A stretch of DNA of 64,000 bases from Balneolaceae bacterium (GCA_007694095.1 RECI01000127.1:40263-104262), one strand, 5' to 3'; numbered from the stretch's first letter, positions 19,525-29,934 are shown. Made by a program: numbers and translations. Notes: generated from the letters alone by a model not told the origin.

Positions 19525-20876
19525 GACTCTGATATAAATTTTTTATGTAAAACTCGAACGACTTCTTCTGCCTCATTTTCTGCAACCAGAAAACAGAGAT
19601 TATGCGAACTTGCCCCATGGCATATCATCCTGATATTAACATCTTCAAGTGCACCAAATACAGGGCCACTTAAACCCGCAGTTGTATCGAGGTTGTTTCC
19701 GATAAGGGCAATTAAAGAAAGTTTATCTTCTATATCCACTTCACAAAACGAGCGAAGTTCGTTAAGTACTTTTTCGGTCAATTTTTTATTGCCCGGTGCA
19801 TTGAGATCTGAATCGAGTGTTAATGCCACACTAACCTCACTTGTGGTAACAAGGTCCACACTTATTTTATAGTTTGCAAGAACCTGGAAAAATTTCGCAA
19901 GAAATCCGTGACGATGCAGCATATCAAGGCTGTGAACGGTAAGCAGTGTTTGATTCCGGCGCAGGCTAATTGCCCGGATTACCGGTTTTTGTCGGGTTTC
20001 TTTCACAATCCATGTACCCGGCTTTTCGGGATGAATGCTTGAACCAACATAGACCCGGATGTTTTTACGGATCGCAGGCACCATGGTAGCCGGATGCAAA
20101 ACCTTGGCACCAAAAACCGATAACTCGGCTGCTTCATCAAAACTGATTTCCGTGATAGGCCTTGCATCTCCGGCAATTCGAGGATCGGTAGTATAAATAG
20201 CGGTTACATCCGTCCATATTTCAAGTACATCAGCATTCATGGCTTCTGCAAATAGCGCAGCAGAGTAGTCGCTGCCTCCGCGTCCCAGGGTTGTAGTTAC
20301 CCCCTTTTTATCAGACCCGATAAAACCCTGGGTTACAACTCGTGATTCCATTACAAGTGCTTCAAGCAAGGCAGGACATTTTTCTGAAATCACTTCAATA
20401 TCCGGTTCGGCACTGCCAAAGTTATTGTCTGTTATAATTGCATCCCGCGCATCAAAAAGGTGTATCCTATCACCGGTTGCCTCTTCCAAAATGGCTTTAA
20501 AAATAACTGAAGATAACCGTTCCCCGAAGGAGAAGATCTCATCTCTCAGCATTAAGGTCATTATCTGTTTTCTGGTCGCGATTGCTTCCAATTCATCACA
20601 GAGTATATCAACATTTTTGAGTACATTTCCAGGATGTTTTAATTCGTGGCATATGGAAAGATGTTTATCCCTGATTTGTTTAGAAATTGCGATTCGCTGT
20701 TCTGTTGGAATGTCTGTTGCAAATTCCGAAAGCAGGTTTGTGGTGCCCGCTGTCGCACTTACTACAATAATTTTTTTATCAGGATCACCTTTTACGATAT
20801 TGGCACACCGCCTCATTGCTGCGGCATCAGCCATACTTGTACCACCGAACTTGGATACTTTAAATAAATCGGGCAT
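19521..20876 (-). CDS. lysC: Aspartate kinase (monofunctional)
   Basis: Phosphorylates aspartate at the head of the aspartate-family pathway. The 451-residue product has the amino-acid kinase fold (KFGGTSMADAAAM at residues 8-20; TLGRGGSDYSAALFA near 205) and a C-terminal ACT pair (about 300-450), the usual site of allosteric control by lysine or threonine. There is no fused homoserine dehydrogenase. First gene of the DAP operon; the 270-base upstream gap is shared with a divergent microprotein gene. I see no lysine riboswitch there. Confidence 0.95.
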   Translation of the reverse strand: MPDLFKVSKFGGTSMADAAAMRRCANIVKGDPDKKIIVVSATAGTTNLLSEFATDIPTEQRIAISKQIRDKHLSICHELKHPGNVLKNVDILCDELEAIATRKQIMTLMLRDEIFSFGERLSSVIFKAILEEATGDRIHLFDARDAIITDNNFGSAEPDIEVISEKCPALLEALVMESRVVTQGFIGSDKKGVTTTLGRGGSDYSAALFAEAMNADVLEIWTDVTAIYTTDPRIAGDARPITEISFDEAAELSVFGAKVLHPATMVPAIRKNIRVYVGSSIHPEKPGTWIVKETRQKPVIRAISLRRNQTLLTVHSLDMLHRHGFLAKFFQVLANYKISVDLVTTSEVSVALTLDSDLNAPGNKKLTEKVLNELRSFCEVDIEDKLSLIALIGNNLDTTAGLSGPVFGALEDVNIRMICHGASSHNLCFLVAENEAEEVVRVLHKKFISES

Positions 20877-21146
20877 AGTTGAGTTAGTATTAAGTTACAG
20901 CTTCGAAAAATAGTGAAAATCTATTCGTAATGCATTCATAACCCTGAGAGCGGGAAATGTTTATAATGTTTTAATAAAAAAATATGATGCATGAAAATTT
21001 TTATATATACGTAAGCAGTTTCTAATTTTAGCTTTACGTGTTTTGTTAAAGGTATCATTTACATTATAGAATTATAAAAAACATTTTGTATTTTGTGGTT
21101 CTGTTATAATCACAAGGTTAATTATTTAGATATTCGGTGATTCTTA

Positions 21147-21239
21147 ATGCCAAGCGGAAAGAAAAGAAAAAGAGCAAAAATTGCTAAGCACAAGCGGAAG
21201 AAGCGTCTGCGTAAAAACAGGCACAAGAAGAAGAAGTAA
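21147..21239 (+). CDS. 30-residue AURKAIP1/COX24-type basic microprotein (bS22/mS38-like)
   Basis: ATG at 21147, TAA at 21237-21239. The 30-residue product is almost wholly Lys/Arg/His with a KHKRKKRLRKNRHKKK core. This matches the AURKAIP1/COX24 domain shared by the mitochondrial ribosomal protein mS38 and mycobacterial bS22. A Rho-independent terminator starts 24 bases after the stop, so it is a monocistronic unit. A ribosomal role is inferred from the family. The gene is easily missed because of its length. Confidence 0.8.
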   Translation: MPSGKKRKRAKIAKHKRKKRLRKNRHKKKK

Positions 21240-21262
21240 ATTTCTCGGCTTACGATATTTTA

Positions 21263-21289
21263 AAAGGGCACCTTGTTGTGCCCTTTTTT
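21263..21289 (+). terminator. Rho-independent terminator after the microprotein gene
   Basis: The stem AAAGGGCAC (21263-21271) pairs with GTGCCCTTT (21278-21286) around a 6-base loop, followed by TTT. On the minus strand it lies just beyond the 5' side, after the stop of the convergent hypothetical gene, so it may serve both. Confidence 0.85.
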
Positions 21290-21292
21290 ATT

Positions 21293-21943
21293 TTATGCAG
21301 CGTGTACCACTACACTATCATCGGCAATCTTAATAATCCGGTTTGCCTTATAAAGCAGATGTGTGAGTTTTCGGGCAACATAATGGTGTACTTCATTCAG
21401 ACTGTCTAAATTTCCAAGACTGAACTGAAAATATGAGAGAAGGTTAATAGCTGTGAGATATTTTCCGTATTCGTCACCGTCAATTTCAATATGCCAACGT
21501 GTTATAATATCATCGGATAGCAGCAACTCGTTTACTTTTTTACTTGCCCTTTCCATCCACTCACTGGCCATCTGGATCCGATAATTATCATCATGATCAC
21601 CGGGTTGGGGCTGGCAGCGTTCTACATCAAAATGCCATACCAGCTCAATATCGATGGCAAGGTTTACATTTGCCTCAGTAAGATTTTTATTTTTAAGCAT
21701 GGGATGTCCGTCAGTACCGCTTAACTTATTGGCAAGTGCTGCTTCCCGAAAACTGTCCCAATCAAAATTGATGGATAAATGGGTTAAATGATTTGTTGAA
21801 TCTTTTAAATCGATTACAATTTCAAGGCCGGCAGCATAGATCTTGGATTCTTCCCATGTTTTAAATTTTACAACGTTAATGTTTCTCTTGTTTAATGAAC
21901 TGTTAATTTTATTTACAACTGATTGAAAAATAGGATATGGCAT
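21293..21943 (-). CDS. Hypothetical protein
   Basis: A 216-residue, soluble-looking, slightly acidic protein with no signal peptide or membrane segment. Residues 35-60 and 95-110 hold beta-strand-like stretches (GLEIVIDLKD, LAIDIELVWHFDVE). I do not recognise a family. It is convergent with the microprotein gene and divergent from the NFACT gene. Length and codon use support a real gene. Confidence 0.65.
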   Translation of the reverse strand: MPYPIFQSVVNKINSSLNKRNINVVKFKTWEESKIYAAGLEIVIDLKDSTNHLTHLSINFDWDSFREAALANKLSGTDGHPMLKNKNLTEANVNLAIDIELVWHFDVERCQPQPGDHDDNYRIQMASEWMERASKKVNELLLSDDIITRWHIEIDGDEYGKYLTAINLLSYFQFSLGNLDSLNEVHHYVARKLTHLLYKANRIIKIADDSVVVHAA

Positions 21944-21984
21944 GTCACTTTCGATCTTTACATGTTATTAGTTAAATCTGCCAA

Positions 21985-23568
21985 ATGAATAATTACTATG
22001 TTCTCCATCATTTAACAAAAAAAATGAATGAAACCTGTAAAGGTTTTTCATTCAAATTCAGCGTTTCTCCCCATAAAAACGTCTGGGAAGCGTATATCGG
22101 TGATGCTCAGCTAACACAACGCCTCGTCTTCTCAGCAAATAGTACAGAAACTGCACTTTTTCTTGATCAATTCCGGGAACCCAAGAATGTTAATATTACC
22201 ACATTTTTCAATAAGTTAAAAAAACGTGAAATAACCAAAATTGAACTTGCTAAAAATGACCGTTTTGTAAGCTTCTGTTTTTCAGGCGGCTATACTTTGC
22301 TTATTCAGGCTTTTGGGAATAAGCCGAATATTTTTTTAGTCCATGAGAACCTCATCTGCGAATCTTTCAAATCTCCCGATGATTTTACCGGAAATATTCC
22401 GCCTGAACCCCGAAAAGAGAAAACCTCACAGATAAAACCGAATGTTTCCCTCAGCCCAAAAAATCAAATCCTGAACATTGATCCAAAATTTCCGCGGCAT
22501 CTTATTCCAAAAATTATTAAAACGTATTCACTCGACAAGAGTAATCCCGGTGAAATTGAATCCCTGATTCAGCAGGCAATTCATGCAATGCTGAATGCAA
22601 CACAATTCAGGGTACTTCAGGATGGAAATCTGTGCCTTTTGCCTCAGCATATTTTACCTGCAGAAAATCTTGACGTTTTTGATGATGTGAATTCTGCCAT
22701 CCGGTTTTCCTATTATAAAGCTTCGGGCGAACGGCGGTTTTCTGCCAAACTTCAATCCATAAAACCAAAAATTGAAACTCGAATCCAAAAGCTTGAATCC
22801 GCAATAAGCCAGCTTCAACAGGCAGATAAAGGGCTGGAACGAGCCAAAATGTATGAGCAGTTTGGGCATATTCTGATGGCTCATGCTCATCTTAACATCG
22901 TTTGTAATGAAGACGATCTCGAACTCCCTGATTTTTATAACAATAATAAACCCGTAACAATACCCATTGACGGCCGTTTGTCTATTGCAGAAAATGCACA
23001 GAAGTATTATGAAAAATCATCCAAGGCAATCAGAGGGGTAAAAGAATCTGTCAAAAGACTTGAGCAAACGGACAAACAACTGGGTGAGCTTAAAGAAATT
23101 TACCGGTCCTTAAACAGTATCACAAAAATATTCGAATATAATCACTGGCTTAAAGAAAATAAAAGTCGGCTTGTGCATCTGGGTGTTTTATCAGAAAAAA
23201 ATACCGCTCAAAAAGCACCCTATCGCAAACTTCAGGTGGATAGTTACGAGGTGTGGCTCGGCAGAAATGCAAAAAGTAACGATAAGCTCACTTCCGACTC
23301 CCACAAGGAAGATATATGGATGCACGCACGTGGAGTGAGCGGTTCACACCTTGTGATCCGTATGAATAATCAAAAAGAAATGCCGCCAAAAAGTGTACTT
23401 TTAAAAGCAGCGGCTCTTGCGGCCTGGAATTCAAAAGCACGGGGCGCAGGGCTGGTACCGGTAATCATAACCAAACGGAAATATGTTGTAAAACCCAAAG
23501 GGGCTCCACCCGGAACGGTTCGTGTGCAACATGAGAAGGTTGAGATGGTAGAACCGTCTGAAATCTGA
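21985..23568 (+). CDS. NFACT-family protein, RqcH-like
   Basis: A 527-residue member of the NFACT (Rqc2/RqcH/FbpA) family. It has an N-terminal NFACT-N domain, a central helical coiled-coil region (about residues 245-395) and a C-terminal NFACT-R/DUF814 domain (about 410-520; SYEVWLGRNAKSNDKL, DIWMHARGVSGSH). Asp92-Arg93 matches the DR pair needed for alanine tailing by Bacillus RqcH. The inferred role is ribosome-associated rescue: recruiting tRNA-Ala to stalled 50S subunits and tagging the nascent chain. It is followed by aroK after 28 bases. Confidence 0.88.
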   Translation: MNNYYVLHHLTKKMNETCKGFSFKFSVSPHKNVWEAYIGDAQLTQRLVFSANSTETALFLDQFREPKNVNITTFFNKLKKREITKIELAKNDRFVSFCFSGGYTLLIQAFGNKPNIFLVHENLICESFKSPDDFTGNIPPEPRKEKTSQIKPNVSLSPKNQILNIDPKFPRHLIPKIIKTYSLDKSNPGEIESLIQQAIHAMLNATQFRVLQDGNLCLLPQHILPAENLDVFDDVNSAIRFSYYKASGERRFSAKLQSIKPKIETRIQKLESAISQLQQADKGLERAKMYEQFGHILMAHAHLNIVCNEDDLELPDFYNNNKPVTIPIDGRLSIAENAQKYYEKSSKAIRGVKESVKRLEQTDKQLGELKEIYRSLNSITKIFEYNHWLKENKSRLVHLGVLSEKNTAQKAPYRKLQVDSYEVWLGRNAKSNDKLTSDSHKEDIWMHARGVSGSHLVIRMNNQKEMPPKSVLLKAAALAAWNSKARGAGLVPVIITKRKYVVKPKGAPPGTVRVQHEKVEMVEPSEI

Positions 23569-23596
23569 ATCTAAACCATTAATAATTGTCTAAAAT

Positions 23597-24136
23597 TTGA
23601 AAAGAATCTCACTGTTTATTTGCGGCATGATGGGTTCCGGTAAATCAACAGCCGGAAAGATATTGGCCGATGAATTAAATCTTCCTTTTCAAGACCTTGA
23701 TGAAATCATTGAGCGTGAGGCCGGAATGTCGATCCCCGAAATTTTTCAACAGAGCGGGGAGAATGAATTCCGCCGGCTGGAACAGGATTTACTGCTTTCA
23801 TACTCTCAGAATCTGAATGGCGTTCTGGCCCTTGGGGGAGGAGCCTTGCAAAATCAGAATATTATAGAGCATATTAAATTAAACGGATGGTTAATTTACC
23901 TGGAAGCACCGGCTGAGGTACTGTTTCAGCGTTTGCAAAAGTCTGACGGCAGGCCAATGCTTGGCGGTAGGGAAGCTGATGAACTATATTCCCGGGTTGA
24001 TGTTCTACTGAAAAAACGGGAACCATTATACAGTCAGGCTCAGATTACTATCAATACAGAAGGACTGAAACCACAGGAAGTCGTTCATAAGATTATACAA
24101 AAACTTCATTTTTATGATGCAATACCTCGAAGTTAA
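23597..24136 (+). CDS. aroK: Shikimate kinase
   Basis: Phosphorylates shikimate with ATP in aromatic amino acid synthesis. The 179-residue product has the P-loop GMMGSGKST (about residues 10-18), a DLD motif at 33-35, LGGGA near 80, and a lid with RPMLGG. Start chosen is TTG at 23597, giving a normal N-terminus (MKRISLFICGMMGSGKST); no ATG fits before the P-loop. It overlaps aroB by 23 bases, so the two pathway enzymes are coupled. Confidence 0.93.
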   Translation: MKRISLFICGMMGSGKSTAGKILADELNLPFQDLDEIIEREAGMSIPEIFQQSGENEFRRLEQDLLLSYSQNLNGVLALGGGALQNQNIIEHIKLNGWLIYLEAPAEVLFQRLQKSDGRPMLGGREADELYSRVDVLLKKREPLYSQAQITINTEGLKPQEVVHKIIQKLHFYDAIPRS

Positions 24137-25208
24137 AACCCAAAGCCAATCTTATAAAGTAGTTGTCGGCAGGGATATTTTTGAAAGATCGCTGCAGGAA
24201 ATCTTTAATGGCAGCAGTTGGGACAAGCTTTTTTTACTGGTTGATGAAAATGTGTTTCTGCATCATGGCGATCTGTTGCTGAATTCACTGAATCATTTTG
24301 CCGATGATGTTCAGCATTTGGTTGTGCCGCAGGGAGAGTCGAGCAAAACTGTAGCTTTTTGGGAAAGCACAGTAAATTTTTTATTGACGAACGGTGTACG
24401 CAGAAACACACCTTTGTTTGTAGCAGGCGGCGGCGTAGCTGGAGACCTTGGCGGATTTGTAGCAGCTTCAGTACTTAGAGGCATACCGCTCATTCATATC
24501 CCAACAACCATTCTTGCAATGGTGGATAGTTCTATTGGCGGAAAAACAGGCATAAATCATCAAACCGGAAAAAATCTTATCGGGGCTTTTTATCAACCCA
24601 ACATGGTAATCGCCGATACCCGGTTTCTAACAAGTTTACCCCGGCGCGAATGGATAAACGGATTGAGTGAAATTCTAAAGTATGGCGCCATTAGTGACGC
24701 TTCCATTTTTAATGAAGCTTCAATTTTCCAGGCAGAAGATTATCGTATTATTGACCAGGAAAAGCTGATATCTCTCATTTATAAATGTATCAAAATAAAG
24801 GCCGATATTGTTGCCGCTGATGAGTTTGAAAGCGGTATACGCGCATTTTTGAATTTTGGCCATACGTTTGCCCATGCAATTGAAAAAGCTTGTAATTTCG
24901 ATACCATAAGCCATGGTGAGGCCGTTTTCCTTGGTATGCTTGCAGCACAAAAATTATCCCGGTTAACCGGATATTCGTTAAACGAAAATTTTCTTGAACC
25001 ATATAAACCACTGTACCAATTCCGGGTGAACCCGGATGAGGTTTCCTCTGAAGAAATATATTCTTACATGTTTCAGGACAAAAAAAGAACTGATAAGCAC
25101 TTAAAATTTGTTCTATTAAAAGAGTGGCAATCTCCGGCTGTAAAAAATGTTACTAATAAAGAGCATATTATAGAAGCTATTATGCTTATGATCAATGAAA
25201 TGATGTAA
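24114..25208 (+). CDS. aroB: 3-dehydroquinate synthase
   Basis: NAD+-dependent cyclisation of DAHP to 3-dehydroquinate, the second shikimate-pathway step. The 364-residue enzyme carries the NAD-binding GGGVAGDLGGFVA (about 103-115), DSSIGGKTG, and zinc-site histidines in FGHTFAHAIE and SHGEAV. It overlaps the end of aroK by 23 bases. ATG-ATG at the start leaves the exact first Met open by one codon. Confidence 0.96.
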   Translation: MMQYLEVKTQSQSYKVVVGRDIFERSLQEIFNGSSWDKLFLLVDENVFLHHGDLLLNSLNHFADDVQHLVVPQGESSKTVAFWESTVNFLLTNGVRRNTPLFVAGGGVAGDLGGFVAASVLRGIPLIHIPTTILAMVDSSIGGKTGINHQTGKNLIGAFYQPNMVIADTRFLTSLPRREWINGLSEILKYGAISDASIFNEASIFQAEDYRIIDQEKLISLIYKCIKIKADIVAADEFESGIRAFLNFGHTFAHAIEKACNFDTISHGEAVFLGMLAAQKLSRLTGYSLNENFLEPYKPLYQFRVNPDEVSSEEIYSYMFQDKKRTDKHLKFVLLKEWQSPAVKNVTNKEHIIEAIMLMINEMM

Positions 25209-25236
25209 TCTAAATCCTGATATAACTGTAACACCC

Positions 25237-28200
25237 TTGATTCTCCGAATCATCTATAACATCTGGAAATTTTTTTGGCGAACCTTATTTGTTCTGGCGG
25301 GGATTGTTGTATCTATGCTGCTCGTCACTATGTTGGTGATTCAGTTGCCATCGAGTAAAAATTTTATCAAACAGGAAGTTACTGCCGCTTTCAACAATGA
25401 ATTTGAAGGCACTCTGAAAATGGACCATATCGGTGGTTTTCTGCCTTTTAATGCAAGTATTGCGGGTGGCAGAATTTACGCACCTTCCGACAGCCTCAAT
25501 CCGGTTCTCTCATTTGCCAAAGCAGAAGTAACAGTTAATTGGTGGGAATTGCTCCAGCAGAATCTTGTCATCTCCTCATTTAATCTGATATCCCCCACCC
25601 TCCTGCTGCACCAGGCCGATGATGGTCTTGGCATTATAAGTGCTTTCAGACCATTGGAAGAACGCGATACACGGCCGGAAGGCCAGGGATCTGTTTTTTT
25701 CAACCGATTCGGTATTTTTGCACCCTCGGTTGGCGTCGAGGACGGAAAAGTTAGAATTGACGAATCATTCAGCCTGCCGCCCCAGCTCGAGCTGCCGGTC
25801 CCACTGATTGTCGAAAATCTGAGCTTTAACATTTTTCTCGAATTGTCAGAGAAGCTCCTCTTTTTTGATCTGCCTGACTTTGTTGCCGAAATCCCCGGCA
25901 GCCCATACGATTTTGTACAGCTAAGCGGCCAGTTTTATAACGACGGTGAATATTTCGAGTTGAACAGGTTCCGGGCTGCCACAAGTACCGGTTATGCTGA
26001 TTTTACTTTTGAAGCATATCCCGTTAATATTTTTGAGGAAAATATTGAACAGCAATTTATAGATGCAACATTCAAACTCGATATAACAGAAAGCTCATTC
26101 AAGCCTGGTTTGATCCGTCAATTTCTACCGGCATACCCGGTTTTTGATGATGACCTCGAAATTGAACTTTTCTCAGAAGGCACTTTCTCTGAATTCTTTG
26201 TTGATAAACTTCAAGCTAATATGGGCCCATCATCAGTTCTGATCTCAGCAGATGCACGGAATCTTCTCACCGATCAGATTTCCTATACAGCCCGCCTGGA
26301 AAATGTGGTAATTCATCCGGAATTATTTAACTGGGCTTCGGAGACATACTTTGATGGCTCTATGAACTTTGAACGCTACCGGTTGAGCACTATAAGGGGG
26401 AAATTATCCGGGGACAGCTCAGAACTTGAAACCGAATTTTTTGCTGAAACACAGGCAGGTTCTTTCCGACTCGACGGAAATCTTGGCTTTAAGAAAATCA
26501 TGACATATAACCTCAGTTTTGAAGTGGACTCTCTCGACATCACTCCATTCCTGGCTGATACCGTGAACAGCAGCATCATTTTCGGAAAAGTAACAGTTGA
26601 CGGCAGCGGTCTTGCCGACGAAACTCAATTCAACAGCAGCGTAGATCTTAGCAACAGCCGGCTTTTTGGCCATGAAGCAGATGCATTTACTGCCGATTTT
26701 ACCTATGCTGCAAATCAATTATCATATAATATCAGGGGTGCAAGTAATCAGCTGTTTGTTTCTGCAAGAGGATTGTACGGTCGCTTTTCTGACAGACAGA
26801 CCTTTGTGACCGAAGGTGCCGTCCAAAATTTCGACCTTAAAAATTTCTACAGTGACTTTCATGCCGATTCCTCCAATTTCAACAGCACTTTCTCAGCAAA
26901 TGTTGAATGGTCAACAATCGATGATCTCACTGGCAGAATCAGTTTTGAAATGGATGAATCCACCATTAATGCCGATACGCTGAGACCGCATCAATTCTAT
27001 TCTGATATTAGTACCATTCAGGATCAAACCCGAAGAATGCGATTTACGAGTTCATTTTTCGACGGTGAAGTTTCAGGTAACCTTCGCCAAAACCTGATCC
27101 GGGATTTTGCCAAACACTGGTCACATTACCTGCGTGAAAGGATTGCCGAGGAATTTATTTTTAATGAAGAATTTGCAGCTGGTGAATCACCGTTTTCCCG
27201 AACCGGTAATTGGGATGAATCACTAGCCGTCGATTTACAAATCGAGATGGCGGTAAAAGATCTGTCACTGCTCAGAAAATACCTCCCTCAGCTTCCAAAC
27301 CTTCAAAGTACGGCACGATTTAACACCTCAGTGAATGCAACATTAGAACGGTTATTGATTACCGGCAGCATGACAGATCAATATTTCAGGTACGGTGATT
27401 CCTCCGCTGAGAATTTCAACGCAGCATTTACCGGAAGCTTTCGTTACAGCAGTGATCTTAAAACATCGAACACTGTAGATTTGCAGCTTAGCAGTGCTCA
27501 GACAAAAATCAAAGAAACAGAATTGAAGCAAAGTTACCTCAGCATTTCCATGCGTGATGACTCGCTCAGCATCCGTAACCGTTTTGAAAGGCTTCATGAT
27601 GACCTGAAACTGGAATCTCAGCTCACCGGTTTTTTACTTCCCGGCCGCCTTACCGTTTTAGTGAATCATCTCACAATGGGCACCTCAACATACAACTGGG
27701 TTACAGAAGGAACTCCGCGTCTCACATATACAGAACTCAAAGCCCTGGAAATTGAGGAATTTATATTGATCAGCGATGATGATTATATTGAAATCAATGG
27801 CACCTACAGCACGGATATCAACGACTCAGTTGAATACACCGTTCAAAATCTTGACCTCTCACGTATATCAACACTCATAGATGGCAGGATACAGTTTTCG
27901 GGAATCATGAACGGGAATTTTGTCACCCAAACCCTCACTCAGATCCCATCCATCGAAGGTGACATCAGTATTGAAGAAGGCCGCATACTCGGACGAATTA
28001 TTGGAGATGTAACACTAAACAGCCGGTTTAATTCGGAAAGCAACCGGTTCGATACTGAAATTCATGTTTATACGAATCCCGATAAATATCCCCAGTACTT
28101 TCAGAGGAATGACGGAATCGGGCAGGATTTGTGGCTTTCCGGATACTTTCAACTTCCCGATGAGAATACCGGCCCGGAAGATGAACTGTTCTACTTCGAT

Positions 28201-29934
28201 GCCGATTTACGGCAAATTGACATGTGGATAGTAACATTAATCATTCCAAATATTATGGAAGAGACGGAAGGCCGTTCAACTGCTTCCGGCTATGTGCGTG
28301 CCACACAGGAAGGGCTGGATTTCAGTGCCACATTTCAGATTGATGATGTTTTCGCACGTCCTGCATTCACCAATGTTGATTACAGGCTCAATGGCGAACT
28401 CGATTTTACTATGGCTGATGGCCTCATTTTCCGGGATATCCGTGTAAATGACAGCCGGAATGGAACGGGATTGCTATATGGCCAGATCAACATGAACCAA
28501 TTTTCGGCTTCACCGGTATTGGACCTCACTCTGGACTTGAACAATCTTCACTTTATGAATAATTCATATGATCCGGATATCCCCTTCTATGGAAGTATTT
28601 TCGGTACCGGCCAGGCACAGTTTGTAGGGCCAAGCTTTTCACCCCTGCTCCGTACTACAAGGCCTTTGGTCATTTCACCAAACTCACGAATTTCCATTCC
28701 GCTTGAGCCTGAAATTGAGTTTGAACAGAACAGAAGTTTTATCCAATTTGTGGACTCTTTTGATATACCTTTCTGGGAACGTCAATTGATACCGGGAGCA
28801 GGCACTTCCGATGATAATGGAGACGCACCGCAACTCACGTTTCTTGAATTATTTACCATGGATCTTCAAATCCAGGCAAATGATCCGTTAAATGTCCGCC
28901 TGATATTTGACCCTGTAACCAACGATGTCCTTAGTGCTAACGGAACCGGACAGGTGCGAATTCTTCTTGAAGATCAGGATGTAAGCATGTTCGGCAGATT
29001 TAACATTACCGGAGGGGAATACCAATTTGTTTCAGGTGATGTATTTACCCGCAGGTTTACGCTGCAGGAAGGCGGAAATATCAGCTGGTCGGGCGATCTG
29101 ATTGATGCCGCACTGAATGTAACTGCTGTTTACAGAGCCAGGCCGAATATTTCCACGCTCATGACTGGAACTGGCGCAGGACCCGGTGTGGATCCCGGCC
29201 AGCGTATTCCTATTGAACTTGTGCTTCAGATTGGCGGAACCATAACCTCCGTTGAAAATGATTTCTTTTTCCGGATACCAACCGGTATTGAAGGCACAAC
29301 CGATCCAACTATAGCAACACAAATCAACAACCTCAATCAAAATGAAGATGAGAAACTGATCCAGGCAACAAGCATACTTTTGAGCGGTAATTTTATCCCT
29401 TCTTCTCAGGCGCAGGGTCTTGGGTTTACGGAGGGATTTTCGGGTACAGCTGCCGTTGTAAACCCGCTGATAACCAGCCAGGTAATCAATCCGCTCTTAT
29501 CGAACCAGATAAATTCCCTGCTCAGAAGCGATATCACATTTGATATCGACTTTAATCTCACAGCATTTAACGAGGTAGATCTCGGCGTGGCTCTGCGGCT
29601 GTTCGATGACCGCGTAATTCTGCGACGAGAGGGACAGATTACCGGAGAGCAAAGCGACATCGGTGACCTTGGCGCTACATACCGGATTAACAGGACATTT
29701 TCGGTGACAGCCTTTCACCGGCAAGATCCCACATTAACCTACACAAGCGGTGTCGAAACCAGACAGGCTCAGGAAATGAACGGTATAGGAATTGAAGCCC
29801 AGGTACAATTTAATTCCTGGCAAAGCCTCCGGGCACGTATTTCCAATGCTTTTCGTTCACTGTTTGGAATCAAAGAAGAAGAACAAGATGAAACCCTGGC
29901 AGTAACTATCAATCGCCAGAAAGAAGAAAACTAA
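25237..29934 (+). CDS. TamB-like translocation/assembly protein
   Basis: A 1565-residue protein with an N-terminal membrane anchor (about residues 8-36), a very long beta-rich middle of repeating short strands, and a C-terminal TamB/DUF490 domain (about 1180-1550). The family (TamB, YhdP, YdbH) forms periplasm-spanning hydrophobic grooves that move phospholipid, or helps insert outer-membrane proteins. The TTG start at 25237 gives the membrane anchor directly. Its stop abuts the RNase R ATG. No TamA/BamA partner is adjacent. Confidence 0.88.
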   Translation: MILRIIYNIWKFFWRTLFVLAGIVVSMLLVTMLVIQLPSSKNFIKQEVTAAFNNEFEGTLKMDHIGGFLPFNASIAGGRIYAPSDSLNPVLSFAKAEVTVNWWELLQQNLVISSFNLISPTLLLHQADDGLGIISAFRPLEERDTRPEGQGSVFFNRFGIFAPSVGVEDGKVRIDESFSLPPQLELPVPLIVENLSFNIFLELSEKLLFFDLPDFVAEIPGSPYDFVQLSGQFYNDGEYFELNRFRAATSTGYADFTFEAYPVNIFEENIEQQFIDATFKLDITESSFKPGLIRQFLPAYPVFDDDLEIELFSEGTFSEFFVDKLQANMGPSSVLISADARNLLTDQISYTARLENVVIHPELFNWASETYFDGSMNFERYRLSTIRGKLSGDSSELETEFFAETQAGSFRLDGNLGFKKIMTYNLSFEVDSLDITPFLADTVNSSIIFGKVTVDGSGLADETQFNSSVDLSNSRLFGHEADAFTADFTYAANQLSYNIRGASNQLFVSARGLYGRFSDRQTFVTEGAVQNFDLKNFYSDFHADSSNFNSTFSANVEWSTIDDLTGRISFEMDESTINADTLRPHQFYSDISTIQDQTRRMRFTSSFFDGEVSGNLRQNLIRDFAKHWSHYLRERIAEEFIFNEEFAAGESPFSRTGNWDESLAVDLQIEMAVKDLSLLRKYLPQLPNLQSTARFNTSVNATLERLLITGSMTDQYFRYGDSSAENFNAAFTGSFRYSSDLKTSNTVDLQLSSAQTKIKETELKQSYLSISMRDDSLSIRNRFERLHDDLKLESQLTGFLLPGRLTVLVNHLTMGTSTYNWVTEGTPRLTYTELKALEIEEFILISDDDYIEINGTYSTDINDSVEYTVQNLDLSRISTLIDGRIQFSGIMNGNFVTQTLTQIPSIEGDISIEEGRILGRIIGDVTLNSRFNSESNRFDTEIHVYTNPDKYPQYFQRNDGIGQDLWLSGYFQLPDENTGPEDELFYFDADLRQIDMWIVTLIIPNIMEETEGRSTASGYVRATQEGLDFSATFQIDDVFARPAFTNVDYRLNGELDFTMADGLIFRDIRVNDSRNGTGLLYGQINMNQFSASPVLDLTLDLNNLHFMNNSYDPDIPFYGSIFGTGQAQFVGPSFSPLLRTTRPLVISPNSRISIPLEPEIEFEQNRSFIQFVDSFDIPFWERQLIPGAGTSDDNGDAPQLTFLELFTMDLQIQANDPLNVRLIFDPVTNDVLSANGTGQVRILLEDQDVSMFGRFNITGGEYQFVSGDVFTRRFTLQEGGNISWSGDLIDAALNVTAVYRARPNISTLMTGTGAGPGVDPGQRIPIELVLQIGGTITSVENDFFFRIPTGIEGTTDPTIATQINNLNQNEDEKLIQATSILLSGNFIPSSQAQGLGFTEGFSGTAAVVNPLITSQVINPLLSNQINSLLRSDITFDIDFNLTAFNEVDLGVALRLFDDRVILRREGQITGEQSDIGDLGATYRINRTFSVTAFHRQDPTLTYTSGVETRQAQEMNGIGIEAQVQFNSWQSLRARISNAFRSLFGIKEEEQDETLAVTINRQKEEN

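Noticed and set aside
20877..21146. Possible lysine riboswitch in the lysC leader
   Set aside because: No L-box conserved elements are visible; the gap looks like a simple divergent promoter region.
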